64,000 nucleotides of DNA from SXXZ01 sp041177965 (GTDB lineage Bacteria > Verrucomicrobiota > Verrucomicrobiia > Limisphaerales > UBA9464): assembly GCA_041177965.1 (NCBI GenBank), contig JBEGWF010000132.1, positions 26,678-90,677 of the forward strand, given 5' to 3'. The notes below the pieces were generated by a model that was not told where the DNA came from, ran no database searches, and was given only the letters and a program-made list of their open reading frames with translations. Of this stretch, positions 16,995 through 25,720 are shown one piece after another (the stretch's first letter is position 1; each line of letters starts with the position of its first letter). Both the position numbers and the translations under genes were made by a program.

Positions 16995-18347
16995 GTGCCA
17001 TATCGATGCGTGCTCGCACTGTGCCTCTGGGCAGGACTGCTCCAGGCGGAGGACTGGCCCCGGCTTCTCGGGCCCCGGCTCAACGGGACCAGCTCCGAGA
17101 CGGGGCTCCTGACCCGCATCCCGAGCAACGGCCCCCCGGTGCGCTGGGACAAGGCCGTCGGCACGGGTTATGCCGCACCCTCCATCGCCCGTGGGCGGGT
17201 GTTCCTCTTCCACCGTCAGGGTGACCAGGAGCTCACCGAGGCCTGGGATTCCAGGTCGGGCACACCGATCTGGAAGCACTCGCAACCCAGCGCCTACCGT
17301 GATCCCTACGGCTACAACAACGGCCCGCGCTGTGCACCGCTGGTGGACGGTGGACGGGTGTACACCTTCGGGGCCGAGGGACTGCTGACCTGCCTGGACG
17401 CCGAGACGGGCAAACAGGTGTGGCAACGCAACACCTCCGGGGAATTCGAGATTCCCAGCGCCTTCTTCGGCGTGGGCAGCACCCCGTTGATGGAGGGCGG
17501 CAAGCTGCTGGTCATGGTGGGGGGCCAACCGGATGCAACCGTGATCGCGGTCGATCCGAAGACCGGCAAGACCCTCTGGGAATCGGTGGGTGAGAAGAAC
17601 TGGACCGGAAAGCCGATGCTCGGATGGCCCGGGGACCGGACGGTCCAATGGCGTCGCTGGGAGAAGACCGCCAGCTACTCCTCCCTGATCGCCTCGGAGA
17701 TCCAGGGCCGGAGGGTCGTCCACGCCCTGACCCGGCAGGGGCTCGTCGTCCTCGACCCCACCGATGGCCGGGTGCTCTTCAGCCGGTGGTTCCGCGCCCG
17801 GGTGGACGACTCGGTCAACGCCATGACCCCCCTGGTCGACGGCGACGACGTGCTCATCTCCAGCGCCTACTACCGTTCCGGATCGGTCCTGCTGCGCGGG
17901 GGTCCGGGGGCCACGAACTTCACCGAGGTCTGGTCGGGTCTGGGGCTCGAGATGCACTGGAGCCAGCCGATCCGGGTGGGATCGCACCTGTACGGCTTCA
18001 GCGGACGCAACGAACCCGACGCGGTGCTGCGGTGCGTCGAACACGAGACCGGCAAGGTGGCCTGGGAGCGCAGCGAGCGCTGGCGTCCCCACAGTGCCGA
18101 GCAACCGCCGGTCTTCGGGCGCGGATCGTTCATCCTGGCGGAGGGCCGCCTGCTGGCCCTGGGCGAAGGCGGCCTTCTCGGCCTCTTCGAGCCCCGACCG
18201 GACCGGTGCGAGGAAGCCGGACGTTGGCAGGTCCCCTCGCTCCATTATCCCTGCTGGGCCGGACCGGTCCTCTCGGACGGCCTGCTGTACCTGCGCAGCG
18301 AGGATCGTCTGGTCTGCCTCGATCTTCGCGCCAACGCCAAACCCTGA
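16995..18347 (+). CDS. Exported PQQ-type beta-propeller protein
   Basis: A 450-residue predicted periplasmic protein. The GTG at 16995 gives an ideal signal peptide (MPYRCVLALCLWAGLLQA before EDWPRLLGP); an alternative GTG at 16911 overlaps the upstream stop but adds 28 charged residues before it. The mature part is a WD/PQQ-like propeller with repeats such as GLLTCLDAETGKQVWQRNT, VIAVDPKTGKTLWESVG and RCVEHETGKVAWERSE. This PQQ_2-type family, starting DWPRLLGPRLNG, is abundant in Verrucomicrobia and Planctomycetes. No PQQ-dehydrogenase active site is visible, so it is more likely a scaffold or binding protein than an enzyme. Confidence 0.85.
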   Translation: MPYRCVLALCLWAGLLQAEDWPRLLGPRLNGTSSETGLLTRIPSNGPPVRWDKAVGTGYAAPSIARGRVFLFHRQGDQELTEAWDSRSGTPIWKHSQPSAYRDPYGYNNGPRCAPLVDGGRVYTFGAEGLLTCLDAETGKQVWQRNTSGEFEIPSAFFGVGSTPLMEGGKLLVMVGGQPDATVIAVDPKTGKTLWESVGEKNWTGKPMLGWPGDRTVQWRRWEKTASYSSLIASEIQGRRVVHALTRQGLVVLDPTDGRVLFSRWFRARVDDSVNAMTPLVDGDDVLISSAYYRSGSVLLRGGPGATNFTEVWSGLGLEMHWSQPIRVGSHLYGFSGRNEPDAVLRCVEHETGKVAWERSERWRPHSAEQPPVFGRGSFILAEGRLLALGEGGLLGLFEPRPDRCEEAGRWQVPSLHYPCWAGPVLSDGLLYLRSEDRLVCLDLRANAKP

Positions 18348-18408
18348 GGCGGATCCCGACCCCCTCTCTCCTACGCGCACGTCCCACCGAACCTCCCCCC
18401 GCTCCGGC

Positions 18409-19251
18409 ATGCAGCCGTGGAACACCGCTGAACTCCGCCACCGACTGGACCTCTCCCTGGCAAGCCATCGCCATTGGACGGGTCGCGACCTCGTTCCAGG
18501 GCTTCCTCCTCCGGGTTCCGACGAGCGATACCGGATCCTGTGGTCCATGCCGCGGGTGCTGGTCTCGCACGGCATCGAGGACGATCCCATCTTCTGGTAT
18601 GGGAACCGGGCGGCTCTGGAGTTGTGGGAACTCGACTGGGACGCCTTCACCCGGACGCCTTCGCGGTACACGGCCGAGGCCCCTCTCCGCGAGGAGCGGG
18701 CTCTCCTCTTGGATCGGGTCACCCGTCTCGGGTTCATCGACGACTATTCCGGGATCAGGATTTCCCGGACAGGAAAGCGCTTCCGCATCCGGCGGGCCGT
18801 GGTGTGGAATCTGCGCGACGAGCGGGGTGGCCGGGCCGGACAGGCCGCCTCGTTCACCGACTGGGAACCCACGACCATGAAGACCGCCGCGATCCTCGGA
18901 GCCTCCGCCGACCCCACCAAATTCGGACACAAGGCCGTCCTGGCCTACGCCCGCCAGGGCTACGCGGTCTGGCCGGTGAACCCCAAGGAAACGCAGGTCG
19001 CCGGACACCCGGCCTTCCGTGAACTCGCCTCCCTGCCGGGGCGCCCGGACGTGATCAGCGTGTACCTGCCGCCGCCGGTGCTGCTCGGACTCCTGCCGGC
19101 CATCGCCGCCAGGGGCTGCGGGGAACTCTGGCTGAACCCGGGCACCGACAGCCCCGAGGTGGTCGCGGAGGCCGAACGCCTGGGTCTGCCGGTCATCCGC
19201 GCCTGCAGCATCGTGGGTCTGGGCCTGTCCCCGTCGCACTTCGGAAACTGA
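18409..19251 (+). CDS. Fusion of a MEKHLA (PAS-like) domain and a CoA-binding domain
   Basis: One uninterrupted 280-residue frame containing two domains that are normally separate proteins. Residues 1-155 are a MEKHLA domain (SLASHRHWTGRDLVPG, DDPIFWYGNRAALELWELDW, GFIDDYSGIRISRTGKRFRI, QAASFTDW), a PAS-related sensory fold. Residue 157 is a Met that begins a complete CoA-binding Rossmann domain of the YccU type (MKTAAILGASADPTKFGHKA, GYAVWPVNPKETQVAGHPAF, CGELWLNPG, ACSIVGLG). No stop separates them, and an internal start at 18877 could also yield the second domain alone. Function unknown; a redox- or metabolite-linked sensor is inference. Confidence 0.8.
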   Translation: MQPWNTAELRHRLDLSLASHRHWTGRDLVPGLPPPGSDERYRILWSMPRVLVSHGIEDDPIFWYGNRAALELWELDWDAFTRTPSRYTAEAPLREERALLLDRVTRLGFIDDYSGIRISRTGKRFRIRRAVVWNLRDERGGRAGQAASFTDWEPTTMKTAAILGASADPTKFGHKAVLAYARQGYAVWPVNPKETQVAGHPAFRELASLPGRPDVISVYLPPPVLLGLLPAIAARGCGELWLNPGTDSPEVVAEAERLGLPVIRACSIVGLGLSPSHFGN

Positions 19252-19384
19252 GGCCTGCGCCAGCGAACGGATCCGGAACGGCCTGGCCGACGTGCGGGAT
19301 GCCGAACCCCTGCGCACGGCGCAATTCCACCGGAAGCCGACACTCGGGCTGGACTGCCGGCACCGTTGGGCTTCACTCGGGGGG

Positions 19385-20527
19385 ATGTCCTCCACGACCC
19401 ACACGCTCATGACCGCCGCCGTCCTGGCCACCCTGCCCCTCTCCGCCGCGCAACACCTGCTGTATGTGGGCACATACACCGGTCCCAAGAGCGAGGGCAT
19501 CTACGCCTTCCGCTACGACGACGTGAGCGGAAAGGCGATCCCCCTCGGCCTGGCGGCCAAATCCTCGAACCCGAGCTTCCTGGCGATCCACCCCAACGGA
19601 CGATTCTTGTACGCGGTCAACGAGACGGATCAATGGCAGGGCAAGCCCGGAGGTTCCGTCACCGCCTTCGCCATCGACGCCGCCACCGGCAGGCTCAAGG
19701 AACTGGGTCAGCAGTCCACGATGGGGGGCAGTCCCTGCCATCTGTCGGTGGATCCGAACGGGCGACAACTGCTGGTGGCCAATTACGGCGGCGGCAGCGT
19801 GGTCTCGCTGCCCATCCAACCCGATGGCGGTCTGGGGCCGCACAACTTCTTTTCGAAGCACACCGGCGGCAGCGTGGACCCGTCCCGACAGAAGGAACCT
19901 CACGCCCATTCGGTGAACGTCTCACCCGACCACCGCTTCGCCTTCGTGGCCGATCTGGGGACCGACCGCATCCACGCCTACGCCTTCGATCCGGCGAAGG
20001 GCATCACCGAGGCCAGACCCGGGCTCGATGCCCGCCTCGCCCCGGGAAGCGGCCCGCGCCACTTCTCGTTCAGCCCCGAAGCGAGCCATGCCTATGTGAT
20101 CAACGAGATGCGGTGCACGGTGACGGCCTTCCGGTACGAGGCCGACACCGGGAAGCTCACCGAGGTGGGAACCGTGCCCACGGTGCCGGCTGGAACGGAC
20201 ATGAAGGGCGTGTCGACCGCCGAGGTGCGGGTCCATCCGTCCGGAAGGTTCGTCTTCGGGTCGAACCGCGGCCATGACTCCATCGCGGTCTTCGCCCGCG
20301 ACACCACCTCCGGAGCACTCACCCCGGTCGAGGTCCGGAAGATCGGCGGCCAGACCCCACGGAACTTCAACATCGATCCGTCGGGCAGATTCCTCCTCGC
20401 CGCGGGTCAGAACTCCCATGACATCCGCTCCTTCCAGATCGATCAGACCACCGGGAGGCTCACGCCGACCGAGCAACGCTGGGAGGTCGGCTCGCCGGTC
20501 TGCCTGCGCTTCGTGCCGTTGAAGTGA
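19385..20527 (+). CDS. Exported lactonase of the YbhE (6-phosphogluconolactonase) family
   Basis: A 380-residue seven-bladed beta-propeller of the 3-carboxymuconate cyclase/YbhE lactonase family. Motifs: LLYVGTYTGPKSEGIYAFRY, SFLAIHPNGRFLYAVNE, HLSVDPNGRQLLVANYGGGS, KEPHAHSVNVSPDHRFAFVA and PRHFSFSPEASHAYVINE. The start at 19385 has a GGGGGG Shine-Dalgarno stretch abutting the ATG and gives a signal peptide ending LSAAQ. Cytosolic YbhE is a 6-phosphogluconolactonase; an exported version must use a different lactone or be a binding protein, so the specific activity is left open. Confidence 0.87.
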   Translation: MSSTTHTLMTAAVLATLPLSAAQHLLYVGTYTGPKSEGIYAFRYDDVSGKAIPLGLAAKSSNPSFLAIHPNGRFLYAVNETDQWQGKPGGSVTAFAIDAATGRLKELGQQSTMGGSPCHLSVDPNGRQLLVANYGGGSVVSLPIQPDGGLGPHNFFSKHTGGSVDPSRQKEPHAHSVNVSPDHRFAFVADLGTDRIHAYAFDPAKGITEARPGLDARLAPGSGPRHFSFSPEASHAYVINEMRCTVTAFRYEADTGKLTEVGTVPTVPAGTDMKGVSTAEVRVHPSGRFVFGSNRGHDSIAVFARDTTSGALTPVEVRKIGGQTPRNFNIDPSGRFLLAAGQNSHDIRSFQIDQTTGRLTPTEQRWEVGSPVCLRFVPLK

Positions 20528-20537
20528 CCGGGACGGG

Positions 20538-21866
20538 TCAGACCCGATCGGCCCAGCGCGGATCGGCCGCCAGTTTGCGCACCAGATCCTTGATCTTCTG
20601 CGACTCGGACTTGGACGCCACCAGCGTGGCGTCGTCGGTGAGCACCAGGATGCTGTCCTTCACCCCGACCAGGGTGATGGGGGATCGGCCCCGCGTCCGG
20701 CCATCGAAGACGATGTTGCGGGCCGCATCCACATGCACCAGGTCTCCGATGGCGGCATTGCCTTCGGCGTCCTGCTTGAGGTGACGGGCCAGCGCGGGCC
20801 AAGCCCCCAGGTCGTCCCAGTCGAAGCGACCGTCGGCCACCACCACGTTCTGGGCCTTCTCCATGAGGGCGAAATCGACGCTGATCTTGCGGATCTCCGG
20901 GTATTCCTTCGTCAGGACCGCCTCGAGGCGGCGGGCTCCCTGGGCGGCCGCGGCGAACCAACGCTGACAGGCCTGGTGCATCTCCGGTTGATGCACGGAC
21001 AGGGCGTTGGTGATGGTCACGAAGGACCACACGAACATGCCCGCATTCCAACGGTGGTGCCCGGAGGCCAGGTATTCCTGGGCCTTTTCCAGCGAAGGTT
21101 TCTCCACGAACCGCTCGACCTTGAAGAAGGGGGTCTTGAGCGGTTTTCCCGATGCGGGTGCCGGCAGGACGTTTCCGGAATGGATGTACCCGTAGCCGGT
21201 CTCCGGGCCCGTGGGCTGGATTCCGATGGTGACGATGACCTGCCCGCGGGAAGCCACATCGAAGGCGTCGGAGAGCACCTGCCGGAAGCCTTTCTCGTCG
21301 TGGATGACATGGTCGGCCGGCAGCACCGCCATGACGGCCGTCGTGGAACGCGCTCCCACCACCGCGGCGCCCAGGGTGACCGCCGCACAGGTGTCCCGGC
21401 CGATCGGTTCGCCGATGACGTTGTCCTTGGGCAGTTCGGGCAATTGCCGCCGCACCTCCGCCGCCTGGACGGCATTGGTGATGATCAGGATGTTGGCGAC
21501 CGGAACCATGGCGCGGACCCGATCCACGGCCTGCTGAAGGAATGAGCGATCCCCCAACAGGCGGATCAATTGCTTGGGCGTCTTCTCGCGACTGACGGGC
21601 CAGAACCGCTCGCCGCGACCACCGGCCATGATGATGACGAATCGATCCGAGGAGCCCCCACCGGTCCTGGGCGATGCCGGAGCCGAAGCCTTGGCAGGCG
21701 AGCCCTTGCCCGAAGCGGGGCGGGCGCCCCTTGCGGATCCCTTCTTGGCTACCGGTTTGGAGGCCGGGGCGGCAGCGGTCTTGGAGGACGTCTGGCGTGA
21801 AAGTCTTGCGGATGGGGCCGGAGACTTCGCCATGCGGGCCGGCTTCTGCGGGGACGTGCGCTTCAT
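20538..21866 (-). CDS. Mannose-1-phosphate guanylyltransferase with basic N-terminal tail
   Basis: Makes GDP-mannose from GTP and mannose-1-phosphate. The nucleotidyltransferase domain begins near residue 76 with FVIIMAGGRGERFWPVSREK and TPKQL. It continues with GEPIGRDTCAAVTLGAA, VLPADHVI, GIQPTGPETGYGYI, FVEKPSLEKAQEYL, WNAGMFVWSF, SVDFALMEKA and FDWDDLGAW, all normal for ManC-type enzymes. Unusually, residues 1-75 form an Ala/Lys/Ser/Pro-rich tail (KPVAKKGSARGARPASGKGS) like a histone H1 arm. The start at 21866 or the Met 11 codons later are both possible. Convergent with the lactonase gene. Confidence 0.9.
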   Translation of the reverse strand: MKRTSPQKPARMAKSPAPSARLSRQTSSKTAAAPASKPVAKKGSARGARPASGKGSPAKASAPASPRTGGGSSDRFVIIMAGGRGERFWPVSREKTPKQLIRLLGDRSFLQQAVDRVRAMVPVANILIITNAVQAAEVRRQLPELPKDNVIGEPIGRDTCAAVTLGAAVVGARSTTAVMAVLPADHVIHDEKGFRQVLSDAFDVASRGQVIVTIGIQPTGPETGYGYIHSGNVLPAPASGKPLKTPFFKVERFVEKPSLEKAQEYLASGHHRWNAGMFVWSFVTITNALSVHQPEMHQACQRWFAAAAQGARRLEAVLTKEYPEIRKISVDFALMEKAQNVVVADGRFDWDDLGAWPALARHLKQDAEGNAAIGDLVHVDAARNIVFDGRTRGRSPITLVGVKDSILVLTDDATLVASKSESQKIKDLVRKLAADPRWADRV

Positions 21867-21985
21867 GGGTTCGATGGTGCTTCGATCCAACACCAGGAAT
21901 CGCCCGGACTCCAAAGGATTCCTCGCCTGGGAAGCTGTCACGGGACCACCCGGGCCCCACGCCCCGCCCCAATCGGGCCCCGGGT

Positions 21986-23686
21986 TCACAAGGGCCGGAT
22001 GGCCGCCTTCCACTCCAGCTCCAAACCCTCGTCGCCGAGCCGTTTCTGGAACTCGGCCAGGAGGTCGGCCTTGGCGTGGACGGCGGCCGGGGTCGTCTTG
22101 CGATCGGAACAAAAGGCCGCCAGCGCGCCGGCCGCCTCCCCGATGTTCCACTCCACCGGATGCAGCCGATAGCACCCGTTGGCGATATGGGTGACGCCGA
22201 GGCACTTGCCGGCCGCGATCAGGTTCTCGACACGGACCGGCAGGAGCGCCCCCAGCGGGATCTGGAACGGCAGGCTCGAGACGTCGACGTAGTTGCGCCC
22301 GGTGGTCGAGGGATGCAGGTCGATGCGATAGGCTCCCACGCCCACCGAGTCGGCAAAGGAGGCGGCTCGCACCGTTTCGGCGGTCGCACCGGTCTCGGCC
22401 TTGCGGGCCTCGGTCGAGACATGGCGTTCGGTCACCGTGAACCGGGCGCGGATGCGCCGGCTCTCGCGGATGTAGGGGGCCAGTGCGAAGCCATCGGGCG
22501 TTCCGAAGGTTCCGGCACTGGGCTTGAGCCCCGGCCAACCGGTGCCGCCGTCGGGTCGCGGAGCCTCGGTCTGCAGCCAATGGATCAGGCTGCGGCTCAG
22601 GGCCTTGGCCTCGGCCTCGCGCTGCCGTCGCTGTTCGAGGGTCACCCCGGGGCCCACGAGCGGGGCCAACCAATGGTCGTTCTGCGGCCAGTTCACCAGG
22701 CAGACCGAGGGGAAGGCTCGGGGATCCTCGAAACGGGACGCGTCGCGGATGCGGCGGTAGGTCCAAAGATTCGGGAAGCCACCCTCGCCCACCGGGTCGA
22801 AGGGGAGCGTCCGGGATTTCAGCGTGACCGGATGGCTGTGCTCCCAGGCGAACAGGCGACCCGGCCATGATGGAACCATCCGGGGCGCATAATCTCTCCA
22901 ACGGGCATAATCGTCGGGGCGGTCCTGGACGTGGTTCTGACCGGCATGGTGTTCCAGACCGAAGCACCAGGTGATGGCCTGCTGATCGAGCGGATCGGCC
23001 TTCTCCGGAGCCGAGGGCTCCCCGGTCTCCGATCGCGATTCGGCTCCGGTCACGTGCTCCACCCCGGCCAGGGGCAGCAGGTCTCCGAGTTCGGAGGCCT
23101 CCAGCACCCAGGATGCGACGACCGTCCGCCGTCGCCCACCGGCCATCGACTCGAATTGGACCGCCTCGATCCGGTCTCCCCGGACCGAGGCGGCGATCGG
23201 CCGGTGCCCGAGCAGGAGCGTGAGCCGTCCCTGGGCGATGAAGGGTGCCAGCATCGACTCGAGGACGGTCAGGGCCAGCCGGGGCTCATGACACAATCGG
23301 GAGACCCATCCGCCGCCGGGGTTGAGCCTCGAAGATGCACGGGTCGCGGCCGTCACCGGGAAATCCTGGACGAACCGGCTCCGGACCTCGTCACGGAACC
23401 GACGATAACTCCGGGTGCAACCGCTCTCCTCGATCCACGGATGCTCGTCCGGGGGGACGGCCTGGGAGGTGAATTGGCCCCCGATCCACCGGGTCTCCTC
23501 GGTCAGCACCACGCGCTGCCCGGCCCGGCAGGCCGCGAGCGCGGCCGCCACCCCGCCGACGCCACCGCCGACCACGAGCACGGAGGCCGAAAGCTGCGTC
23601 GCACGACGGTCCGCCGCTCGGAGACCCAGGCTCGAACCCGCCACACCAAGGGAGGCGATGCCGCCCAAAAATGTCCTGCGATCCAT
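21986..23686 (-). CDS. Exported FAD-dependent oxidoreductase
   Basis: A 566-residue flavoprotein of the FAD-dependent oxidoreductase (PF12831-like) group often found in Verrucomicrobia. The start MDRRTFLGGIASLGVAG gives a twin-arginine signal (RRTFLG), implying folded export with bound cofactor. The dinucleotide motif SVLVVGGGVGGVAAALAACR is at about residue 35, with EETRWIGGQFTSQAVPPDEH just after. A C-terminal FAD-closing segment reads NLIAAGKCLGVTHIANGCYR. Substrate unknown; relatives occur in polysaccharide and xenobiotic oxidation clusters. Stands alone between the guanylyltransferase gene and tRNA-Arg. Confidence 0.85.
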   Translation of the reverse strand: MDRRTFLGGIASLGVAGSSLGLRAADRRATQLSASVLVVGGGVGGVAAALAACRAGQRVVLTEETRWIGGQFTSQAVPPDEHPWIEESGCTRSYRRFRDEVRSRFVQDFPVTAATRASSRLNPGGGWVSRLCHEPRLALTVLESMLAPFIAQGRLTLLLGHRPIAASVRGDRIEAVQFESMAGGRRRTVVASWVLEASELGDLLPLAGVEHVTGAESRSETGEPSAPEKADPLDQQAITWCFGLEHHAGQNHVQDRPDDYARWRDYAPRMVPSWPGRLFAWEHSHPVTLKSRTLPFDPVGEGGFPNLWTYRRIRDASRFEDPRAFPSVCLVNWPQNDHWLAPLVGPGVTLEQRRQREAEAKALSRSLIHWLQTEAPRPDGGTGWPGLKPSAGTFGTPDGFALAPYIRESRRIRARFTVTERHVSTEARKAETGATAETVRAASFADSVGVGAYRIDLHPSTTGRNYVDVSSLPFQIPLGALLPVRVENLIAAGKCLGVTHIANGCYRLHPVEWNIGEAAGALAAFCSDRKTTPAAVHAKADLLAEFQKRLGDEGLELEWKAAIRPL

Positions 23687-23869
23687 GACGTCAGACTGCC
23701 ACCGATCGTCTGCCGGAGCGAGACCCATCCCCGCCCATCCCCGCCCCGCGAGCCCGTCCACCCGGAGGTCAAGACCTTCGGCGCAACCGGAGCCCCGCAT
23801 CGGCACGATCTCCGCGGCCGAAAACTCTTGATCCCGAGACCTTCATCCGTATCTTTCCCACTCCTTTGT

Positions 23870-23946
23870 GCACCCGTAGCTCAATTGGATAGAGCGGCTG
23901 ACTACGGATCAGCAGGTTCCAGGTTCAACTCCTGGCGGGTGCACCA
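23870..23946 (+). tRNA. tRNA-Arg (anticodon ACG)
   Basis: A cloverleaf folds with acceptor stem GCACCCG/CGGGTGC, D-arm GCTCAATTGGATAGAGC, anticodon stem GCTGA/TCAGC around loop CTACGGA (anticodon ACG), T-arm CCAGGTTCAACTCCTGG and an encoded CCA end. A34 would be deaminated to inosine to read CGN codons. Confidence 0.97.
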
Positions 23947-24127
23947 AGTCTTCTTCGTCCGTCCGGTCCTCCTCCGCCACGCACCCTGCCGGGTTTCGAT
24001 CCGTGCGGATGCTGTCTTCCATCGGGAACCACACACCCCTCGAAGGCTCGCGGTGCGGCGAATCGTGCCAGGGAGCGGACTCGGGGCGCTCAGACTCGGG
24101 GCGCATCGCCACCGGCGATCCTGCACT

Positions 24128-25657
24128 TCAGGCAAGCATTCCCCGGTGCAGCGCGAAGGCGGGTCGCAGCGAGCGCGACAGTTCGTCCTGCAACTGCTGG
24201 AGCTCCCGATAGATGGCGACGCGGGCTGCGTCGGGAACGGCCGTCTCCTTCGGATGGATCGAGACGAAGCGATCGGTGATCTCCGAGATCCCGACGTTCT
24301 CGCCCCGCTCGCGACGCCAGCACCAGAGGGCCTGGAGCGCCGCACCGTAGGCGGCCCCTTCCGACACCTGGAGGGTCACCACCTCGGCGTTGAACACATC
24401 GGCCATGATCTGCCGCCACAACCGGGACTTCGCGCCGCCACCCGTCGCGCGGACCTGCCGGGCCTGGACCCCCAGCGTCGCCAGTCGCCGCAAGCCATGG
24501 TTCATGCCGAGGGTGACGCCCTCCATGGCCGCCCGGGCATAATGCGCCGAGGTGAAGGTCTTGGGTCGCACACCGAAGAACACGCCCGTCCCGTCGGGGA
24601 TGTTGGGCGTGCGCTCGCCCTCGAGGTACGGTAGGAGCACGAGACCGTCGGAACCCGCGGGGGCCTTGGCGGCCGTCCTCTCGAACGCGGCATGATCCAA
24701 ACCCGCCTCGGTCCGGACCATCTCCGTGGCCACCGTGACGTTCATGGTGCACAGCAGCGGCAACCACCGGTTGGTCGAATCGCAGAACGCGGCGATTTCG
24801 CCCGCGGGATCCACCACCGGCTTCTCGGCGCAGGCATAGATGGTGCCGCTGGTTCCGAAGCTCGCCGTGACGACGCCCTCGCGGGTGTTTCCCGTTCCGA
24901 TCGCTCCCATCATGTTGTCGCCGCCACCGGCACTGACGACGACCCCGGCGTTCAGCCCCAGGGTCTTGGCGGTCTTGGCCGACAATCGACCGGCGGGCCG
25001 ATCACTGGAGGAGAGCGCGGGCAGTCTGCCCTCCAAGTCGGGATCGATGGCCCGGATCACCGCCGAAGACCAACGACGGCGCCGCACATCCATGAGGGCC
25101 GTGCCCGAGGCGTCTCCGTATTCCATGAACTTGTCGCCCGTGAGCCAGAAGTTGAGGTAGTCATGCGGCAGGAGAACCGTCGCCAAACGGGCGAAGTTCT
25201 CGGGCTCATGCTTCTTGAGCCACAGGATCTTCGGGGCGGTGAAGCCCGGCAGAACCGCATTGCCCAAGGCCTGGTGGGTCTTCTTGGCACCGCCGACCGC
25301 GGCCGTGATCTCCGCGCATTCCGGGGCCGTCACGGTGTCGCACCAGAGCTTGGCCGGGCGTATGACCCGGTCCTGGGCATCGAGTGGTACGAACCCATGC
25401 TGCTGGCCGCTGACGCCCATGGCCACCACCTCCGACGCCTTGGCCTTGGCGGACTTTAGGGCGGCCTGGACGGCCCGGGTCGTGGCCCTCACCCATTGGG
25501 CCGGATCCTGTTCCTTGGCACCGGCGGGCAGACCGGACAGCAGGCGGTGGGGGGCCGAACCCTCGCCCAGGACGCGGCCGGAGACCGCGTCGACCACCAA
25601 CGCCTTGGTGGATTGGGTGCCGGAATCGATGCCGATGAGGAGTGTGCGTTGAGCCAT
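24128..25657 (-). CDS. xylB: Xylulokinase
   Basis: FGGY-family kinase of 509 residues phosphorylating D-xylulose to xylulose-5-phosphate. The N-terminal ATPase domain starts LLIGIDSGTQSTKALVVDA. The segment VAMGVSGQQHGFVPLDAQ is characteristic of XylB. The C-terminal domain has VSAGGGDNMMGAIGTG, FGTSGTIYACAEKP, LPYLEGERTPNIPDGTGVF and VRATGGGAKSRLWRQIMADV. No xylose isomerase or transporter is adjacent. The start MAQRTLLIG matches the family; an upstream extension in the same frame is non-homologous. Followed upstream by sppA on the same strand. Confidence 0.93.
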   Translation of the reverse strand: MAQRTLLIGIDSGTQSTKALVVDAVSGRVLGEGSAPHRLLSGLPAGAKEQDPAQWVRATTRAVQAALKSAKAKASEVVAMGVSGQQHGFVPLDAQDRVIRPAKLWCDTVTAPECAEITAAVGGAKKTHQALGNAVLPGFTAPKILWLKKHEPENFARLATVLLPHDYLNFWLTGDKFMEYGDASGTALMDVRRRRWSSAVIRAIDPDLEGRLPALSSSDRPAGRLSAKTAKTLGLNAGVVVSAGGGDNMMGAIGTGNTREGVVTASFGTSGTIYACAEKPVVDPAGEIAAFCDSTNRWLPLLCTMNVTVATEMVRTEAGLDHAAFERTAAKAPAGSDGLVLLPYLEGERTPNIPDGTGVFFGVRPKTFTSAHYARAAMEGVTLGMNHGLRRLATLGVQARQVRATGGGAKSRLWRQIMADVFNAEVVTLQVSEGAAYGAALQALWCWRRERGENVGISEITDRFVSIHPKETAVPDAARVAIYRELQQLQDELSRSLRPAFALHRGMLA

Positions 25658-25720
25658 AGGAAAGCAGGGGCATCGTGAAATCAGCCCCGCCCTCCTGTCG
25701 AGCCCGGCCATCCCCCCGGC

